The notes: generated from the letters alone by a model not told the origin. A DNA stretch of 64,000 bases from Sweltsa coloradensis (GCA_024449915.1 JAMZAV010000358.1:1299501-1363500); one strand, 5' to 3'. Shown: positions 23,366 through 36,109, counted from the stretch's first letter. A program made the numbers and translations.

Positions 23366-24664
23366 CCCAGCCTTGTCCTTGTTACCAGCACATCAGCCAC
23401 GCGTAGCAACAAGTCAGGGACGACACGCGAACTGCATGGATATTATTATTCGGATTTATTGACACATAAAAACTGATTATTTAACTCGTTATTCTCTCTA
23501 GTGGAACGGAAGTGCAATTACTTGGCTATAACGATGATTGTGTGATAACAGATTCATAATACAACCTGAACAAATTGCGATGTTTCTTAATCAGCCTCAG
23601 CCTTGACAATGCACATACGTACACGTGCGCTGATATCGGGGGTAATGAGTACGTCTTACAATGCATATTCTAAGTGTGGGTTCCTATAAATTCCAGTTGT
23701 CTTGTCCATGGGCCGAAACTATTCTATATAACCTATATCTATACTCTAATGAAAATTACAAGAAAAAAAAATGTTTGAATTGTTACGAAATTGACGTAGA
23801 TTTCTCACACGATCAGAAATTATGTTTTGTGGAAAAATCAAAAGTCCCAGAATTAAGTTATCTTTGGGCAACCCCCATCACTCCCCCTCCCCTAAAAAAA
23901 AAAAAAAAAACACAGCATAAAATTGAGATCACAGCCTGACTCTGATCTAAACTCCAAGATCTTCTGGACAAACAACAGTCAGTCAGCTTTAGAGGAGAGT
24001 TGTGTGGATAGTTTGTTACGTGGACCCACAACTCCACTAAGATACCACTATAGTTCTAGTACTATCACAGGGATATGTTCAGGACCCACATGCGACGCCA
24101 GACAATTGCCCTATTGGCCTATTTTATCTACGAGGAAAAGCTGTGTCCAGTCAGTGTGACTTATCACACGCGACAGTGGAATACTGCGCACAGACAACCA
24201 GGAAAACTGCTGTTGACAGGGAACGCGTACACAAGAGTATTTTGTAAAATTTGGTAATTGGTAACTAGCCCTGTAATTACGATGATGGCATTACACAATC
24301 CCTTAGGACTCATGCATGGTTGCCTACAAATGTGGCGAGGTGGGTTGGCTAAAGATCTTCTACAACCCTGTTCTTACTCCCCCCACAAAAACGTATCACA
24401 ATATTTGATTTCACAAGTTACATAATTTAATGATACAAGTTATCAATATTGAATGTAATTTTGAGGTAAAATACATTAATAACGCAACAATGCAAAATTA
24501 AGTATTTAATTCCATGTCGAAAATCCAGCGGTTCGACCAGAATCCAACCTATTTATATCAGAGTCGTTGAGTTTAACGGCCGTGTGGTGGCTCTAGTTAG
24601 TGGGTAATTATATCGTTGCCAGGGTCGAGGTGAAGCAAATATGATGATTCAGTTGACGGGTTTA

Positions 24665-24790
24665 GCTGAAAGCCGGTCCTTGTTGCCGTGCGGACGTGGT
24701 GCTCTGGTACGCCACGTTCTTTCTGCGGCGTGGTGACGGGGATCCCCCTAGTACGCCACGTTCTCGCCGCGGTGCGGTGACTTGGAGCAC
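24665..24790 (+). repeat. Short tandem repeat of about 54 bp
   Basis: TACGCCACGTTCT followed by a GCGGYGTGGTGAC-like block occurs twice (24700-24735 and 24752-24782), with a weaker copy to the left. Confidence 0.6.
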
Positions 24791-25377
24791 GAGAAAGTCG
24801 AGTGAATATTTCGCAACGAACGAACAATTCTTTAGCACATTCTTAACGCGATAATTATAACAAAGGGTGTTTTGCAATGTTAATTAGATACGTGTAAATG
24901 CGTTGTGCGAAAGTAGTTTGTTGAATAGAACGTATGTTCGCGCGGTTGGATTGGAAGTTTACCAGAACTATATCGCCTTGAGGCCGATATTGCACGGAGT
25001 CCGTAAATCAGGAGAAAACGAGACTTCATGTTGCAGAAACATGATTAGCATTTGTTGCGATCATTGGATAACAACCTGGATCGCGTCCAAACATCGTTTG
25101 TAACAGATAACTTTCAATCTACCCGATCATTTGACGTTCATTGAGACTACATTTCATTTGACTGTCATGAAGAAAAATTAGATGCGGACAACACTTTTAA
25201 TCGTTATGATCAATTTACAGTATATTGTCAACAGATATTGTAGATCAATAAAAAATGCTGATGTTATTTCACCTTCTTTCTTTAAAAATAAACCTGCCTA
25301 CATATTTTTGATTGTACATCTCCATTCTCCAATAATGAAAAAGTGAAAAATGACTGACGCAAGGTTTTGGTTAATTT

Positions 25378-25550
25378 GTAACGACGCGTCAACCGTTGGG
25401 TCAAAATGCGCCACTAGCCTAGGGGAGGTGGGGAGGACAAACCTATGCAGGACAGATCCAGCCACATGCAGGGGGAGGAAGGAGGGGAGTTTCTCACGTC
25501 GTCGGCCAGAGCTCGCCTCTAGTCTCCCACATACTAGACAATGTTTGCTA
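25378..25550 (+). repeat. Family E dispersed repeat
   Basis: ACGACGCGTCAACCGTTGGG, ATGCGCCACTAGCCTAGGGG, CAGGACAGATCCAGCCACA, TCTCACGTCGTCGGCCAGAG and CTCGCCTCTAGT. Confidence 0.75.
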
Positions 25551-26617
25551 GATGACGTCTAGCCTGCTGTGTTTCCATGCACGGTTAAGCCAACAAACCT
25601 CATGTCGCTTGCTTCCAAAACAATTCGAATTTGTTGCTATAATTTTGTCTTTGTGTTGAAGAAAAAAATGAAAATATTTCAAGTGGTTGATTCCGGTATT
25701 GCCATATCCGGGTTTTACATGTTTCAATGGGCCGACATACTGACAACAGAAAGAGATAATATTACCATATACAAAACATTATTATACTGGGGGTTTGGGG
25801 CCAGGCCAAGTTTTCCCACCCCCAAAACGTTGGGGTTGAAACAAGAGGAGCCATGCTAGAAACTTGTGCGCGAGCCAATGTCACAATTCAAACGCAAATT
25901 AACGATTACTTACATCGCATTTTTTAATGTTTATTACTGTACAGATGGGAACATAAAGTAACCCATAAAGTAATCATTAAGTAATCGTAAAAGTAAGTCA
26001 TGCGCAAGCCGACCGAAATGAAGAGTGGCTACACAGAGTAGTATAGTACTGGTGTACACTTGGGGAGTAGCAAGTAGCTTCAAGACAGACAGAGCTGAAC
26101 CCATCAGGCAAGTCCTTGTGGGGATCATGGTCATACGCAAACAACAATTGTTAATTGAAGGTCCAGGAAGATGACGGCCTTCACGAAACAAATTATTGCA
26201 ATTTCTCGGGGACCCTCTTTATGACATAACCCGCAAGAATGGTGTGTATAATCATATTATGCGTTTGTCCATCGAATCAACTTTTTTGGATGAAAGAAAC
26301 TTCAATTTACGTAGTTCCCCTCACTCGGCAAAAAATTTGAGTCGATTTATTTTTGATCTACCTGGATGAGTGCTCTGATTTTTTGTGATTTACTATTACT
26401 ACACGTATGAACTTCCTCAAGCTATTCGTTGTTACGCTCGCATTGGCTAGCGCATGCAGGGGGGGGGGAATATGGAAGTAGTTGTGGTAGCAGCATATTA
26501 TATGACCTGATGAACAGATAGCTTACTCAAATAAATCTGTGAATCTCTCTTCAGCATTGTTGTATATACGACTGAACGAAGTTTGAAATTAATATCAAAT
26601 TAGCACGGAACGCCATA

Positions 26618-27291
26618 ATAGGGAAGACTCCACAATATGTTTTATTATTCTACTATATTCAGGGCCAGTTTCTGATTACATAAATATAACATTTTAGTTA
26701 TTTCAAAAATATTTTCAGTCACCAAAGTGAGCTAAAAGTTTTAGCGTAATAATGGCGGGAAAAACAGGGCCATACGTCATAACCCTACAACCAATCACCG
26801 TGTGGTCATTGAATCAACAGCATTTTTGATGATTATCTTACTTCTAGAAGCACTTTTAGAATAAAATTTGTTTGTAGTATGATTAAGAAATACTAATAAA
26901 CAATAATTTGTATAACAAGATATAACATTTGCACATTTGTGTATACATTTTTAACGATTAATGGTTTTACGAAAACATTTATAAAGAAAATGTCAACAAT
27001 GGACTTTTGTTTTAACACGAGCTGGTGAACGGCCGAGAGGTGAATTTAGCTCCGTGATCTAGAAGACCGTGGTCAATTTCATTCATTACCAACAATGTCT
27101 TTAGGGTTATGACGTCACACGTCTTTTCACGATAAAAGCGCGGGAAAGAGTAAACGTAAAACTTTGTACATCTGTGGAATATACAGTTTTTACTTTAGAG
27201 TGTTATAAACTACGGCGATGGTGTTATTAAGTGAAATATCTACTGATTCTGTACACGGCGCTAATATCTAAAACTGGTGAGCCTTCCCTAT
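26618..27291. mobile_element. 674-bp non-autonomous DNA element with long imperfect TIRs
   Basis: The ends are ATAGGGAAGACTC and (reverse complement) ATAGGGAAGGCTC. Inverted similarity recurs inside as GGCGGGAAAAAC / CCCGCGCTTTT and ACGTCATAACCCTA on both arms. No coding capacity. The flanks show no clear target duplication (TA-rich), so the superfamily is open. Confidence 0.6.
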
Positions 27292-28354
27292 TCTATGCTA
27301 TCGACCAGAAATGAACATTTTTCACGAACTCTGAGGACACTTGAAAATTAACTATGGAAAAAAGGACTATGCCTGAGAAATGAGTATTAAACAGCACAAT
27401 AATGTTGGTGTTCCTGCAAGTAATCGTACACGTACGCAAATACTGCATTGGGTAGATAGGCTGAGCACTAGATAACGTCTACGTCGACTCTGTCGGACCA
27501 GTGAGTCTGGCTGGGGACTGGGAGTGCGGGGACAAGACAAGGATGAGGAGGTTTCCTGCAGGGAAACTGTGGTGAGCATCGCTCCTCCCTGGCCTGTTCT
27601 GAAATGCAAACAGAACAGGGAGTTGCGGAACAACCCGGGCACTGATCGGGGGTATGTAGGCCGAGCCGCGTCGCTCCAGTAGTCAGTCAGCCTCTCAGCC
27701 CCAGGAGACAATAACTCACAGTAATGACATGTTATTAGACGCCCTGCCCCGCGGTTTATTAGCGACACTAGAACTAGCGCACGATGTGTTCTTGCACAAC
27801 ACAGCTGGACCTACACAAGTTGCAACACTTGATCAGCTGATAGTGAGAGAGTGGCTGCATGTTAGCAGCGAGGGAGTGTCTTACATCAAGGTGGATGAAG
27901 TCGTGATATGCAGAGTGACTCCTATAGTGTATCCGACATCATCCACTCGCTCGCCCGCTCCACTCACTCGCCGGCTCTCGAGGGGCGGGACTACAGGAGG
28001 CATCTCCGGGACGCTCGGGTCAATCGTGCCGGATTTTGATTTTCAATTTCGAGCGCAATGGTGTAGAAGAAACGAAGAAGATTATCCAACTTTAGAAAGA
28101 GAACCAGCCGAACATGAAGCTGTGCTCTTTCATACAATGTCAGGGTCTACGCACGTGTCGGATACAAGGCTAATCGCGAGGAGAGAATTAGAAAAGACGG
28201 ATGGACTAGCTAGAGCATTGAGAACTAAACCGGTTGCAGATGGATAGACTACTAAGACTTCATTATAACTGTATTGAAGTTTCTCCAAGTGATGATAAAT
28301 CAAATGATACGACACTTACGCAACTCCCATAGTTTGTGATCTGAAGGTGGGGCC
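27292..28354. other. Intergenic with an unsupported 172-codon ORF
   Basis: The plus-strand ORF 27729-28247 is among the longest in the window, but it has no recognised family. An ORF of this length is expected about once by chance in 64 kb. Splice sites or codon bias would be needed to promote it. Confidence 0.5.
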
Positions 28355-28480
28355 TACGCAGATCCAAACTGTGTCGTGGGTTCGAGCCCCGGCTGTGTCA
28401 GGGCTATAGCTAGCACTCAGTGTGGCTCATACGGCCGGAAGGTCAGGGTTCGAATCCCGCACGAGGCATGCTCCGGCCTA
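28355..28480 (+). repeat. Two tRNA-like heads, the second SINE-C-like
   Basis: B-box motifs GTGGGTTCGAGCCCC (28377-28391) and CAGGGTTCGAATCCCGC (28444-28460) lie 68 bp apart. The second is followed by ACGAGGCATGCTCC as in SINE-C at 43408. Confidence 0.55.
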
Positions 28481-29011
28481 CCTAAGACGTACACACTGCA
28501 CATCCCGGAAGTTTCCTCGGCTATTCTAAGACACAAGTGGCAAGGAACCCTGTCCAGATAGGGAGGGCAGCCGCTTGATCTACTCGACTTCGTAACGACC
28601 CAGGCGATACTATTATTCCCACAACACGTATTGTATTTCCTAGGTTGATTGTGATAAACAACAGACTCACCAGAGTTTCCGGGTCACAACACAAAGTCCC
28701 CCTCGTATCAGCTGGGAGATTATTAGTTATATATCTGAAGAACTAGGCCACTTCTTAGAGTCGCGTTGGAGGATGAGCGTGTTTGGCGCCTCCAGCTTTC
28801 TCCCGAGGACAGCGCGTACGCGTCGAGGCACCATGGATTTACAAGGCCAGTTACTATTCTAAGTTCATGGAGGCACGATCCGAATCAGAATAGATTTGGA
28901 CTTGAGATCGATAGTGTTGATTTTCAACATTCTCTGAAAGTTCCATCAACATCAGGGGCGAAGGAACACATAAATATCGTACGAAATATCGAAAATAAAA
29001 CCGTAAACTAC

Positions 29012-29225
29012 GATGCCGAAGAGCATGTATGCAAGAAGAATTGAAGGGAGAATAAGAAGGTTGTCCAATAAGGAAGAGATGGAAGGAAGGATAACCATAG
29101 CAGGAGACTTGGAGACAAGAGGAGATAATTGGGAAGATGTAAAGGAGAATAGAATGCAGTGGAAAGATATGGTTGCAAAACCAAAGATGGCTGCCATAAG
29201 CAGGAAACGGCGATGGATGATGACA
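29012..29225 (+). mobile_element. LINE 3'-tail fragment (same family as 52684-55472)
   Basis: Matches the C-terminal end of the main LINE: GAAGAGCATGTATGCAAGAA, GGAAGAGATGGAAGG, GCAGGAGACTTGGAGRCAAG and the final AAGCAGGAAACGGCGATGG, ending in GATGATGAC. It is heavily 5'-truncated, with several internal differences and no intact frame. Confidence 0.8.
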
Positions 29226-30119
29226 AATTATTTGGTTGTATCGAAAATTTAGCACATCAGAGGTCAGAGATTTCAGGGGTCCCCTGAATATTTAAACAAG
29301 ATAAGAAGGAGTAGCAGTTTTCCCAGTAGAGAGCTAACAAAAATACACAAAAACATCCGGACTATTATTCACGGTATAGTCAGATTGAAGTGTTGCTTGG
29401 GTTAAGGAGGGGGCGGGAGGGGAGGAGGAGGGGGTGTAATCATTTGTAGCGAGCACGCTTTTCCTGTCATTATTTCACACTAATATTTAAAAACTTTCTA
29501 TTTTCGCCACTAGAACTTGTTCGATCCAACGTGAGCGAAGAATTATGCCAGCAGATATATTAGAAAGGCCGTGTTGTGTATTACTCCGACACAGGGATGA
29601 GCAAGACTCGCTTTCAGTTGCATAGCTGAGCCGTTGTTGTCGAGTGCATGCATGCCGTTTATCTGATGAGTGATTTCTCTTTCCTAGTTTCCTTGCCTCT
29701 GCAAACACTGAACACATCTTGTGCGGGAGACGAACCCACGTCCATATAGGGTTGGCACGTTGCCTACTCCTGAGTTGCACAACGTTGAAAGTTTTCAGGA
29801 TATAAAACAATAGTTTGCAAATACACGCTCCTACACACAATCTAATAATGAATTACAAGCAACTTGAGTTTTTAGGTAATGGGGTCATGAACCGGATAAT
29901 GAAGAAACACGCAGGCAGGCAGGCATTTGCATACAACCAACTATAAGTATACCGGTAGTGGTTGCTGTTGATTAACATGGATATAGGCTACTTGGGTCCT
30001 AGCATGGGACACCCGACATTCCAAGGTGTCATTGTGCGCCCCCCCCCGCACAAATGAATGACAACTACGATAATTTTTAAAAAGTACAAACGCATTAAAA
30101 CAATATTGATTATTTCATT
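29226..30119. other. Intergenic
   Basis: No recognised feature. CAGG units near 29913 form a very short microsatellite. Confidence 0.5.
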
Positions 30120-30168
30120 TTCTGTGACTGAGTGGGTCGACTCTAAATACGAATATATGTATTTGTAT

Positions 30169-30199
<31 letters not shown>

Positions 30200-30200
30200 T
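30120..30200 (+). repeat. SINE-A 3' end with a long ATTT tail
   Basis: TGTGACTGAGTGGGTCGACT, then CTAAATACGAATA, followed by about ten TTTA units (30161-30200). Only the last part of the SINE is present. Confidence 0.75.
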
Positions 30201-30589
30201 AACTAGGCTACTTCGCGAATTTTTCGTATGGTCAACGTTTGCTGATCGATGAGCAAACTTAGCCTAGCTATAACTGCTTTTAAAAGTGCGATTTGGATAA
30301 GAAATGTTTCTTCTATTGCATGCTCGGAAGAAGTGTTCATACTTAGAAGGACTAGAACAGTTCCATCAAGATCGGACGGAGTTGTGGTGTGGTTTGTCCG
30401 GTAGGGAGCGAGCTTGCTCACAATGCCTCACTTCAAGCCACGAGATCCAACATGCGATGTCAGTCGCAGCGAGTATGTAAACAGAAAAACAATATAACAC
30501 GAATTTCCCAGGGAAAAAAAACAACAATTAACATAATTCTTGCCACGTGCAACGAGTACAGCGCGTTCAGTTAGTACATTTTCTAAGTA

Positions 30590-30652
30590 AGGCCCCGAGA
30601 TCGATCTTGTGGAACCGGGGGACGTGGGTTCGAATTCGAGAAAGGGGGTTTA
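30590..30652 (+). repeat. tRNA-like head beside the 424-bp hAT element
   Basis: GACGTGGGTTCGAATTCGAG gives a B box with a decayed stem. It shares GACGTGGGTTCGAA with SINE-C-like heads. The hAT-type element at 30661 landed just downstream. Confidence 0.45.
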
Positions 30653-30660
30653 TCAATCAA

Positions 30661-31084
30661 TAGAGACCCGTGAAAATGATTTTATTTAATAAAACCTAAA
30701 TAACACCGCTAAATGGTGATAACACCAAATTAACAGTTATTTTGCAAAATAAAACTTTATTTTGCTTTTTCCACAAAATCAACATTATCTCCACTATTCA
30801 CAAACTTCCAATCTTATCTTGCTGACAATTTGAGTGTATCTTACTTAAATACAAGCTGAAATGAAAACAAAACACATGTAAAAAAATTAAAATTTATGAA
30901 AAACTGCAGAAACAATCCTTGGGTGACATCTGTGCCATAAAAACAATGGCAATTTGTGTGCATGTTGGAATTTCCTCCCGTTTGCGAGAAATGCGAAAAT
31001 AAAATAAAAACTTACAACGCCACTTTTTACATTTTTTAAAACGAATTTTAGTAAAAAAAATAAAACCATTTACTCGGGCCTCTA
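30661..31084. mobile_element. Non-autonomous hAT-type element with 8-bp target duplication
   Basis: Ends are TAGAGACCCG and CGGGCCTCTA (imperfect inverted repeats; TAGAG plus CCCG shared). Similarity continues inward through AATGRTTTTATTT. The flanks are the identical 8-mer TCAATCAA (30653-30660 and 31085-31092). An 8-bp duplication with short TIRs is diagnostic of the hAT superfamily. It is AT-rich and non-coding, 424 bp. A diverged relative lies at 46486-46926. Confidence 0.88.
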
Positions 31085-31580
31085 TCAATCAAGCTACATG
31101 CCATAATGATTATGCCCGGGTGTGTGGCGACCAAGCATGAACGCCTATGGGGCGCTGGTGATAAACCGGACATGTTTCAAAGCCGGTCCTTCTGGCCACC
31201 GTACTCTAGGTGCACCTGCACCGGCGGCCGCCGCTCCGCGTACTATAGCGTCTCCGTCTACACTCTACAGACTGCGGGCTGGGGGATACAGGGGTGCAGG
31301 GAGCAACTCTAGTCCGTAGAACCATCTTGCTCCCTGAAGAGTGAACACCGAGTTCCTCACAAACAACTCTCAGACAAAACTGTGTTCTGATTCAGAAGCA
31401 AAACAAATGTTCACATTGTATGAACGATGTTGTTGATAGGAGCAAAACAACTTGTGGACGGATCACGATGAGCATGGGCCTACTTTTAGCAAACAAGACA
31501 TTCTTAGCAACAAACTTATCCTTTCAAACGACCGAGGAAGCTTACACTTTACATATAACTCTATAGGGTGTCAAACAGAA

Positions 31581-31770
31581 CAGCGGACCAGTAGCTCACG
31601 CGTAACGCGCGAGACTCTGATTCGGGAGGTCACGGTTTCGAGTCCCGCCACCGGCAATCCTGACTGAGAGTGTTTTCCAAGGTCGGACTCTGACATTCCC
31701 TTCACAATCACATCACCCCAACACGAAACACCCTTATTACCTAGTTAGTCACCTGAAGAGTCACACCAGA
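31581..31770 (+). repeat. SINE-B, tRNA-derived
   Basis: Head: AGTAGCTCACGCGTAACGCG, then ACTCTGATTCGGGAGGTCAC, B-box-like GGTTTCGAGTCCCGCC and ACCGGCAATCCTGACTGA. Body: CCTTCACA and CTAGTTAGTCACCTGAAGAG. Same blocks in order at 33520 (minus), 44015, 44391 and 44764. Confidence 0.75.
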
Positions 31771-32189
31771 TAAAAGTGATGTTTTAACAAAACAAACATC
31801 AAAAAAAAAGCATAATACTTTTTCTTTTTCTCTTCCCGCCCGCAAGGTTGTATGAGCGAGTACTGAGTACATGTCATGTTATGATGAACCGGAAGCGATG
31901 TGATTGTGACGTATGGTTGTCCTCCTCGCTGTGACGTCGGCGGTACCGTTGTTAAGGTAATTACACGATCTGGTATCGGCGAGATGTAGGCTAGGTTAGG
32001 TCCCGTGCACCGCACGCCACATATTAAATATCAAACCTAGTTTTACTTTCCACAGTTTCCCCGAACCTCAAACAATGGATCGCGTGCGACGGAGGGCGGG
32101 GTAGTACACAGAACGATAGATACGTGCATGATATGATTGCGTTTCTACGACTGTTTGCCTTGACGCTCCGGGGTCTAGCCATGTGCAGA

Positions 32190-32400
32190 CAGCGAGGCCT
32201 GATCCCGGTAGAGGTAGCCACATCGTGGAGGGGTCGCCTTCAGACACTCCTATCCTAACAGTCAAGCGGGGCTTGATCCCGGTAGAGGTAGCCTTCAGAC
32301 ACTCGGCTTGATCTCGTTAGACTTAGAGGTAGCCTTCAGACACTCCTATCCTTCCAGTCAAGCGGGGCTTGATCTCGTTAGAGGTAGCTTCCAGGCTCTC
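32190..32400 (+). repeat. Imperfect tandem repeat
   Basis: GCTTGATCCCGGTAGAGGTA, CCTTCAGACACTC and CTATCCTWMCAGTCAAGCGG recur three to four times with partial deletions. Confidence 0.75.
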
Positions 32401-32579
32401 TCCCAACCGCCCCATGTACTACACAGTCACGGGCCTATCTTGCATGTACAGGCATAGGCCACTTTGAGGGAGACCTCTGTCACTTTGTTCAACGTTCTGT
32501 AATCGATAGCAAGCCTGAAACCTCCAGATATTTTAGCCACCATGAAAGGTGCACTAGATATCGCGGCGATGTAAAACAT

Positions 32580-32625
32580 CAGTGGCGTCGTCAAGGGGTG
32601 TATGGGGGGGGGGGTGCCCTCAGAA
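32580..32625 (-). mobile_element. CAGTGGCG terminus followed by a G run (fragment)
   Basis: CAGTGGCGTCGTCAAGG then eleven G. The layout matches the ends of the other CAGTGGCG elements, but nothing further inward could be aligned. Confidence 0.4.
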
Positions 32626-32699
32626 CTGAATCACATTTCCCCTTTTGCCTCTATTTTAAACATGTAACGAAACATAAAAAGCTAAATACTTCGCGACCT

Positions 32700-32770
32700 A
32701 ATAGCGGAACGCACGGGTCCAAAACGTGGGACTCCAAGGGACGTGGGTTCGAATCCCACGAACTCGGAAT
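32700..32770 (+). repeat. tRNA-like head with perfect T-arm
   Basis: ACGTGGGTTCGAATCCCACG is a 6-bp stem with a canonical loop. Upstream GACCTAATAGCGGAACGCAC could hold the A box. No acceptor-stem pairing, so SINE rather than tRNA gene. Confidence 0.5.
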
Positions 32771-33046
32771 GGAATGATCCAGACCCCTTCTATAGCATAC
32801 TCCAGTTCAATATAATACACTGGGCTTGCTTCCCCTCCAGTCTCCCGCAATGTAAGGTACGAGCCTGCCCCATGGTCGAAGGATATTGAATATCCTTGTA
32901 CCATGAGCCTGCCCGCTGTGTGCAGTGATCTGTCTATTCCTTCCATCCACACCCGACGAGCTACTGGACGTTGATAAGACAACAATGACCACCACCATCC
33001 ATCAGCACAGTTCTCATGCGACCCGCATCCCATCCCGGGAGCGCCA

Positions 33047-33047
33047 C

Positions 33048-33107
<60 letters not shown>
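33047..33107. repeat. CTGT tetranucleotide microsatellite
   Basis: About fifteen tandem CTGT units, translating as CLSV or TDRQ repeats in overlapping ORFs that are not genes. Confidence 0.95.
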
Positions 33108-33519
33108 CCCTTGACAGTCAGAGGCAACGACGCCCGCATGGAAGGACATCAAACCAAGGCCCATTACGAGTGAAAACCTGAACTGGTGTTTTAAAGTGAT
33201 GAATAGAAGTCGAGAGTTGCGCTCTAGAGCGAGGGACTGATTGTGACTGTGAGCGAGTGCGAGCACAATGAACAGCCCGGGAGGGGACACAAAGCTAACG
33301 CCTAATTATATTTATACGCACTTCATGGAGGAGCGAGAGATTGCAATTTAGTGCCCCCCCTTCAGCCACTGCGAGGTAGGATCTACAGTTGCACAATTAT
33401 AAAGTGAATAGCAATCTACATACTGAATTTGAATTGAAGATTTGCTACAAAAATTGTTTAATATTCGTTGGGGGGACCACTAAGTGAATCCTAGGGGGCA
33501 TGCCTCCCTCTTAACTAGG

Positions 33520-33600
33520 TTATGGATTGCCGGTGGCGGAAATCGAATCCGAGACCTCCAGAACCGAGTCCCCCGCGTTACGCATGAGCCGCCGGGAGTA
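33520..33600 (-). repeat. SINE-B head
   Basis: Minus strand: GGCGGCTCATGCGTAACGCG, GGACTCGGTTCTGGAGGTCT, CGGATTCGATTTCCGCCACC and GGCAATCC. Matches the SINE-B head at 31581. Confidence 0.7.
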
Positions 33601-34204
33601 GGCTACGTTCTGCTTCTGCCCGGAGAGAGAAGGTCTAGGGTTACTGACATGGACGTGTTTGAATATAAACCTGGACAAGGCGGGAAAAACCAACCGTTCT
33701 GAGGTCTGGGCAGACTGGCAAATTTGGGTGTGAGGGGGGGGAACTGGTGGACATTAAAAGCCAGAGAGCGGGGAAGGGAAGAGACAGCTAGCAGGCAAAG
33801 AGAAGGCGACAGGGACAGGAATAATGGATGTGGAGACAGGGACAGGCGAAGAGACAGCTAGTCAGAGATGCAAAAGATGTGGAGACAGACTAAGGCCAAT
33901 GGGACATGCATGGGACAGGATAAAATGAAGAGATATACAAAGCTGCAGCCAGATAGACATATTATAATATCACACGTGGAGACAGATAGCAAGACGTACA
34001 TGAAGCACCCCCCCCCCCACTCTCGAAATGACAATGATGATCATTACTACTTCATTCATTCAATAATTGTTAATGCAAACAACAACTGGCTATCAAGTTG
34101 GATCTCCTGCCCCCCTCCCTAAGCTTGATGCAAGATGCGACTTACAAAGTACAACAACACCCCCCTAAACACCCACTCGAAACCACGATATCTCGCATGG
34201 AAAT

Positions 34205-34310
34205 AAAATTGTACTCGGTACGAGGACGCGGGTTCGAATCCTGTACAAGACATGGGTTTCAGTATTATCCTTCATCCTCATCTATCACTCACATCAATCG
34301 AGTTCTCGAA
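34205..34310 (+). repeat. SINE-C copy
   Basis: TACGAGGACGCGGGTTCGAA, ACAAGACATGGGTTTC and CCTTCATCCTCATCTATCAC, the same order as SINE-C at 43408. Confidence 0.6.
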
Positions 34311-35224
34311 CTGGAGCCAAGATCTACTCCCGCTATGCTGGACTTTCTTCCAGTAACCCCTCGGATCCAGAAGCCTGATCGATCAACCAGGGCAGCTTTC
34401 TAATGACGGGTTTAGTATTGTCATCTGATTCTGCTGGAGTCGGTGTCGTGTGCCCATGTAAGTGCATTACGAGCGTGCACTGCGTTACCATATAGGTACC
34501 TACGTCACTACCCCACTCGGGAGTCGAATCAACTTCATTCACAGATCTTCAGTGTATTTCACTCTACTGTATGTATCACTTGGGGGTTTGGGGAAAGTTG
34601 CATTTTTAAAATTAATATATTTTTGTGGTCGAAGAACACAAATAAAAGCTTATCCAGCATTGGAACTACTTGGTGGAGGTGCCAGGTTCACAAAAGACCA
34701 CTACTAAAACGGCTATCCCAGCCTCCCTGGCTCCAAGGTCACCGAAAACATTTTGTATCATCCTTGGGGTTGGGACATTCGCGAAACACGCATGTCAATC
34801 GGAGGTCATGTTAGGTTTTAACGTGAGACGTGACACACGCACAGATGTAAAAGTGATGCATACAATATGTAGAGCTAGTATTGTGTTATGTACAAGAATC
34901 TGCCTACTGTGATGCTGAAGTGTTTAGAAGATGAAAGTGAGAATCAAGTCGAGATCCTAGCCCACCCACTTGTACGACATCGCTCGCCGCTGCAACAGAT
35001 GCTGCAGATTTCATGTCCACCTCCCACATAGAAGCTAACCTGCCTTCATACTCATGACCACACCAGTACTTGCTGCAGATTTGATTTATCCAGCTATTCC
35101 GGTAACTAGTGTTTACACGCATGCGCCCTGTTCGCTCACAGGAGGTGATGTTGTAGGTTTTGGCGAGGGGATCAAGGCGAGGGGCAAAACTACAGATATA
35201 CCGGGTACTTTTTAAACCTGTGTT

Positions 35225-35700
35225 AGGTCACGGGGGGGGTGTGGTTCGACCCTGGGCGGAAACCCCTTTTTAAAATTTTAAAGTAGAAAAAAAAAAACAG
35301 TTCCCAGTTCCCACGGGGAGGGGGAGGGGCCCGGGAACCCTAAATTGAAAAATTATTTTTAAAGAAGATGCAAATAATTAATTAAAGAATCCCCCCCGGG
35401 TTTCCACCAATTTTTTTAAGGGGATAGGGGGAAAGCCGGGTATACCCTAGTAATGGTAATTTTTTAACTTGGCGACAAATCCGGGGTTTCCCACCCCTTT
35501 TAGAAACCTAAAAACCCCAACCAAACCCCAAGGGAAAAGAAAAGGTTCCTACGGGGATGCTACGGTAAAATTTTTCAGCTACGGGAAAAAACCCGAATAT
35601 GGACCCCGAATAGAAACATGATGAAGAAATGAGGACCCCGTCACCCTTTTTTGATTCCACAGCGCCGGCGGCTTTCGACCCGGAAGGCCCCCGCCCCGAC
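35225..35700. other. Homopolymer-stuttered, possibly low-accuracy sequence
   Basis: Runs such as AAAATTTTAAAG, GGGGAGGGGGAGGGGCCCGG, CCCCCCCGGG and AAAAAACCCG succeed each other without repeat structure. The texture matches the decayed unit at 8900-9500. No feature can be supported here. Confidence 0.4.
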
Positions 35701-36109
35701 AGAAAGTGGCTTTGAAGACAAGTTACTGTATTATGAACAAACAAATTAGAATGTTTCATTGGATGGTAAAAAATATGCAAATGTCAATTAAATACGGTTC
35801 AAGAAGAACAAAATTGAAATGCTGGACATGTTTATTTATGTACTAAATTTGTATTTATGGACAAATCGAGAGCTGATTTTATCTAATCTTCAATTAACTT
35901 GAATTTACCCGTACCGTTGGTTTTGCCAATGTTATTGTAATGCACAATTAGGAAACCCCGAGTTAGGAAGCAAACACATTATAATTGTGTTTGAGGATTG
36001 ATGTTTGACTCGGAAAACCCATTCTGACGGTAATTTCCAAGTCCTTGAGACAAAGAGTATATATTCAACATCATTTGGAATATCAATCCATACAACGTCA
36101 ACGTCGACT

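Larger units (their letters stand above)
19591..26617. other. Intergenic with scattered repeats
   Basis: Family-E copies, T-arm remnants, a G run and a small tandem repeat are listed separately. The longest ORFs (158 codons at 22027 and 164 codons at 22397, both plus) overlap in different frames and show no known domain. Confidence 0.55.

Noticed and set aside
27729..28247. 172-codon ORF as a gene
   Set aside because: No recognisable domain. Roughly one ORF of this length is expected by chance in 64 kb of six-frame sequence, and no splice or promoter context was convincing.
28854..29255. 133-codon minus-strand ORF
   Set aside because: It is the antisense shadow of the LINE 3'-tail fragment at 29012-29225; similar shadows exist at 55074-55556 and 57832-58182.
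33040..33110. CLSV/TDRQ repeat protein
   Set aside because: Pure translation of the CTGT microsatellite.
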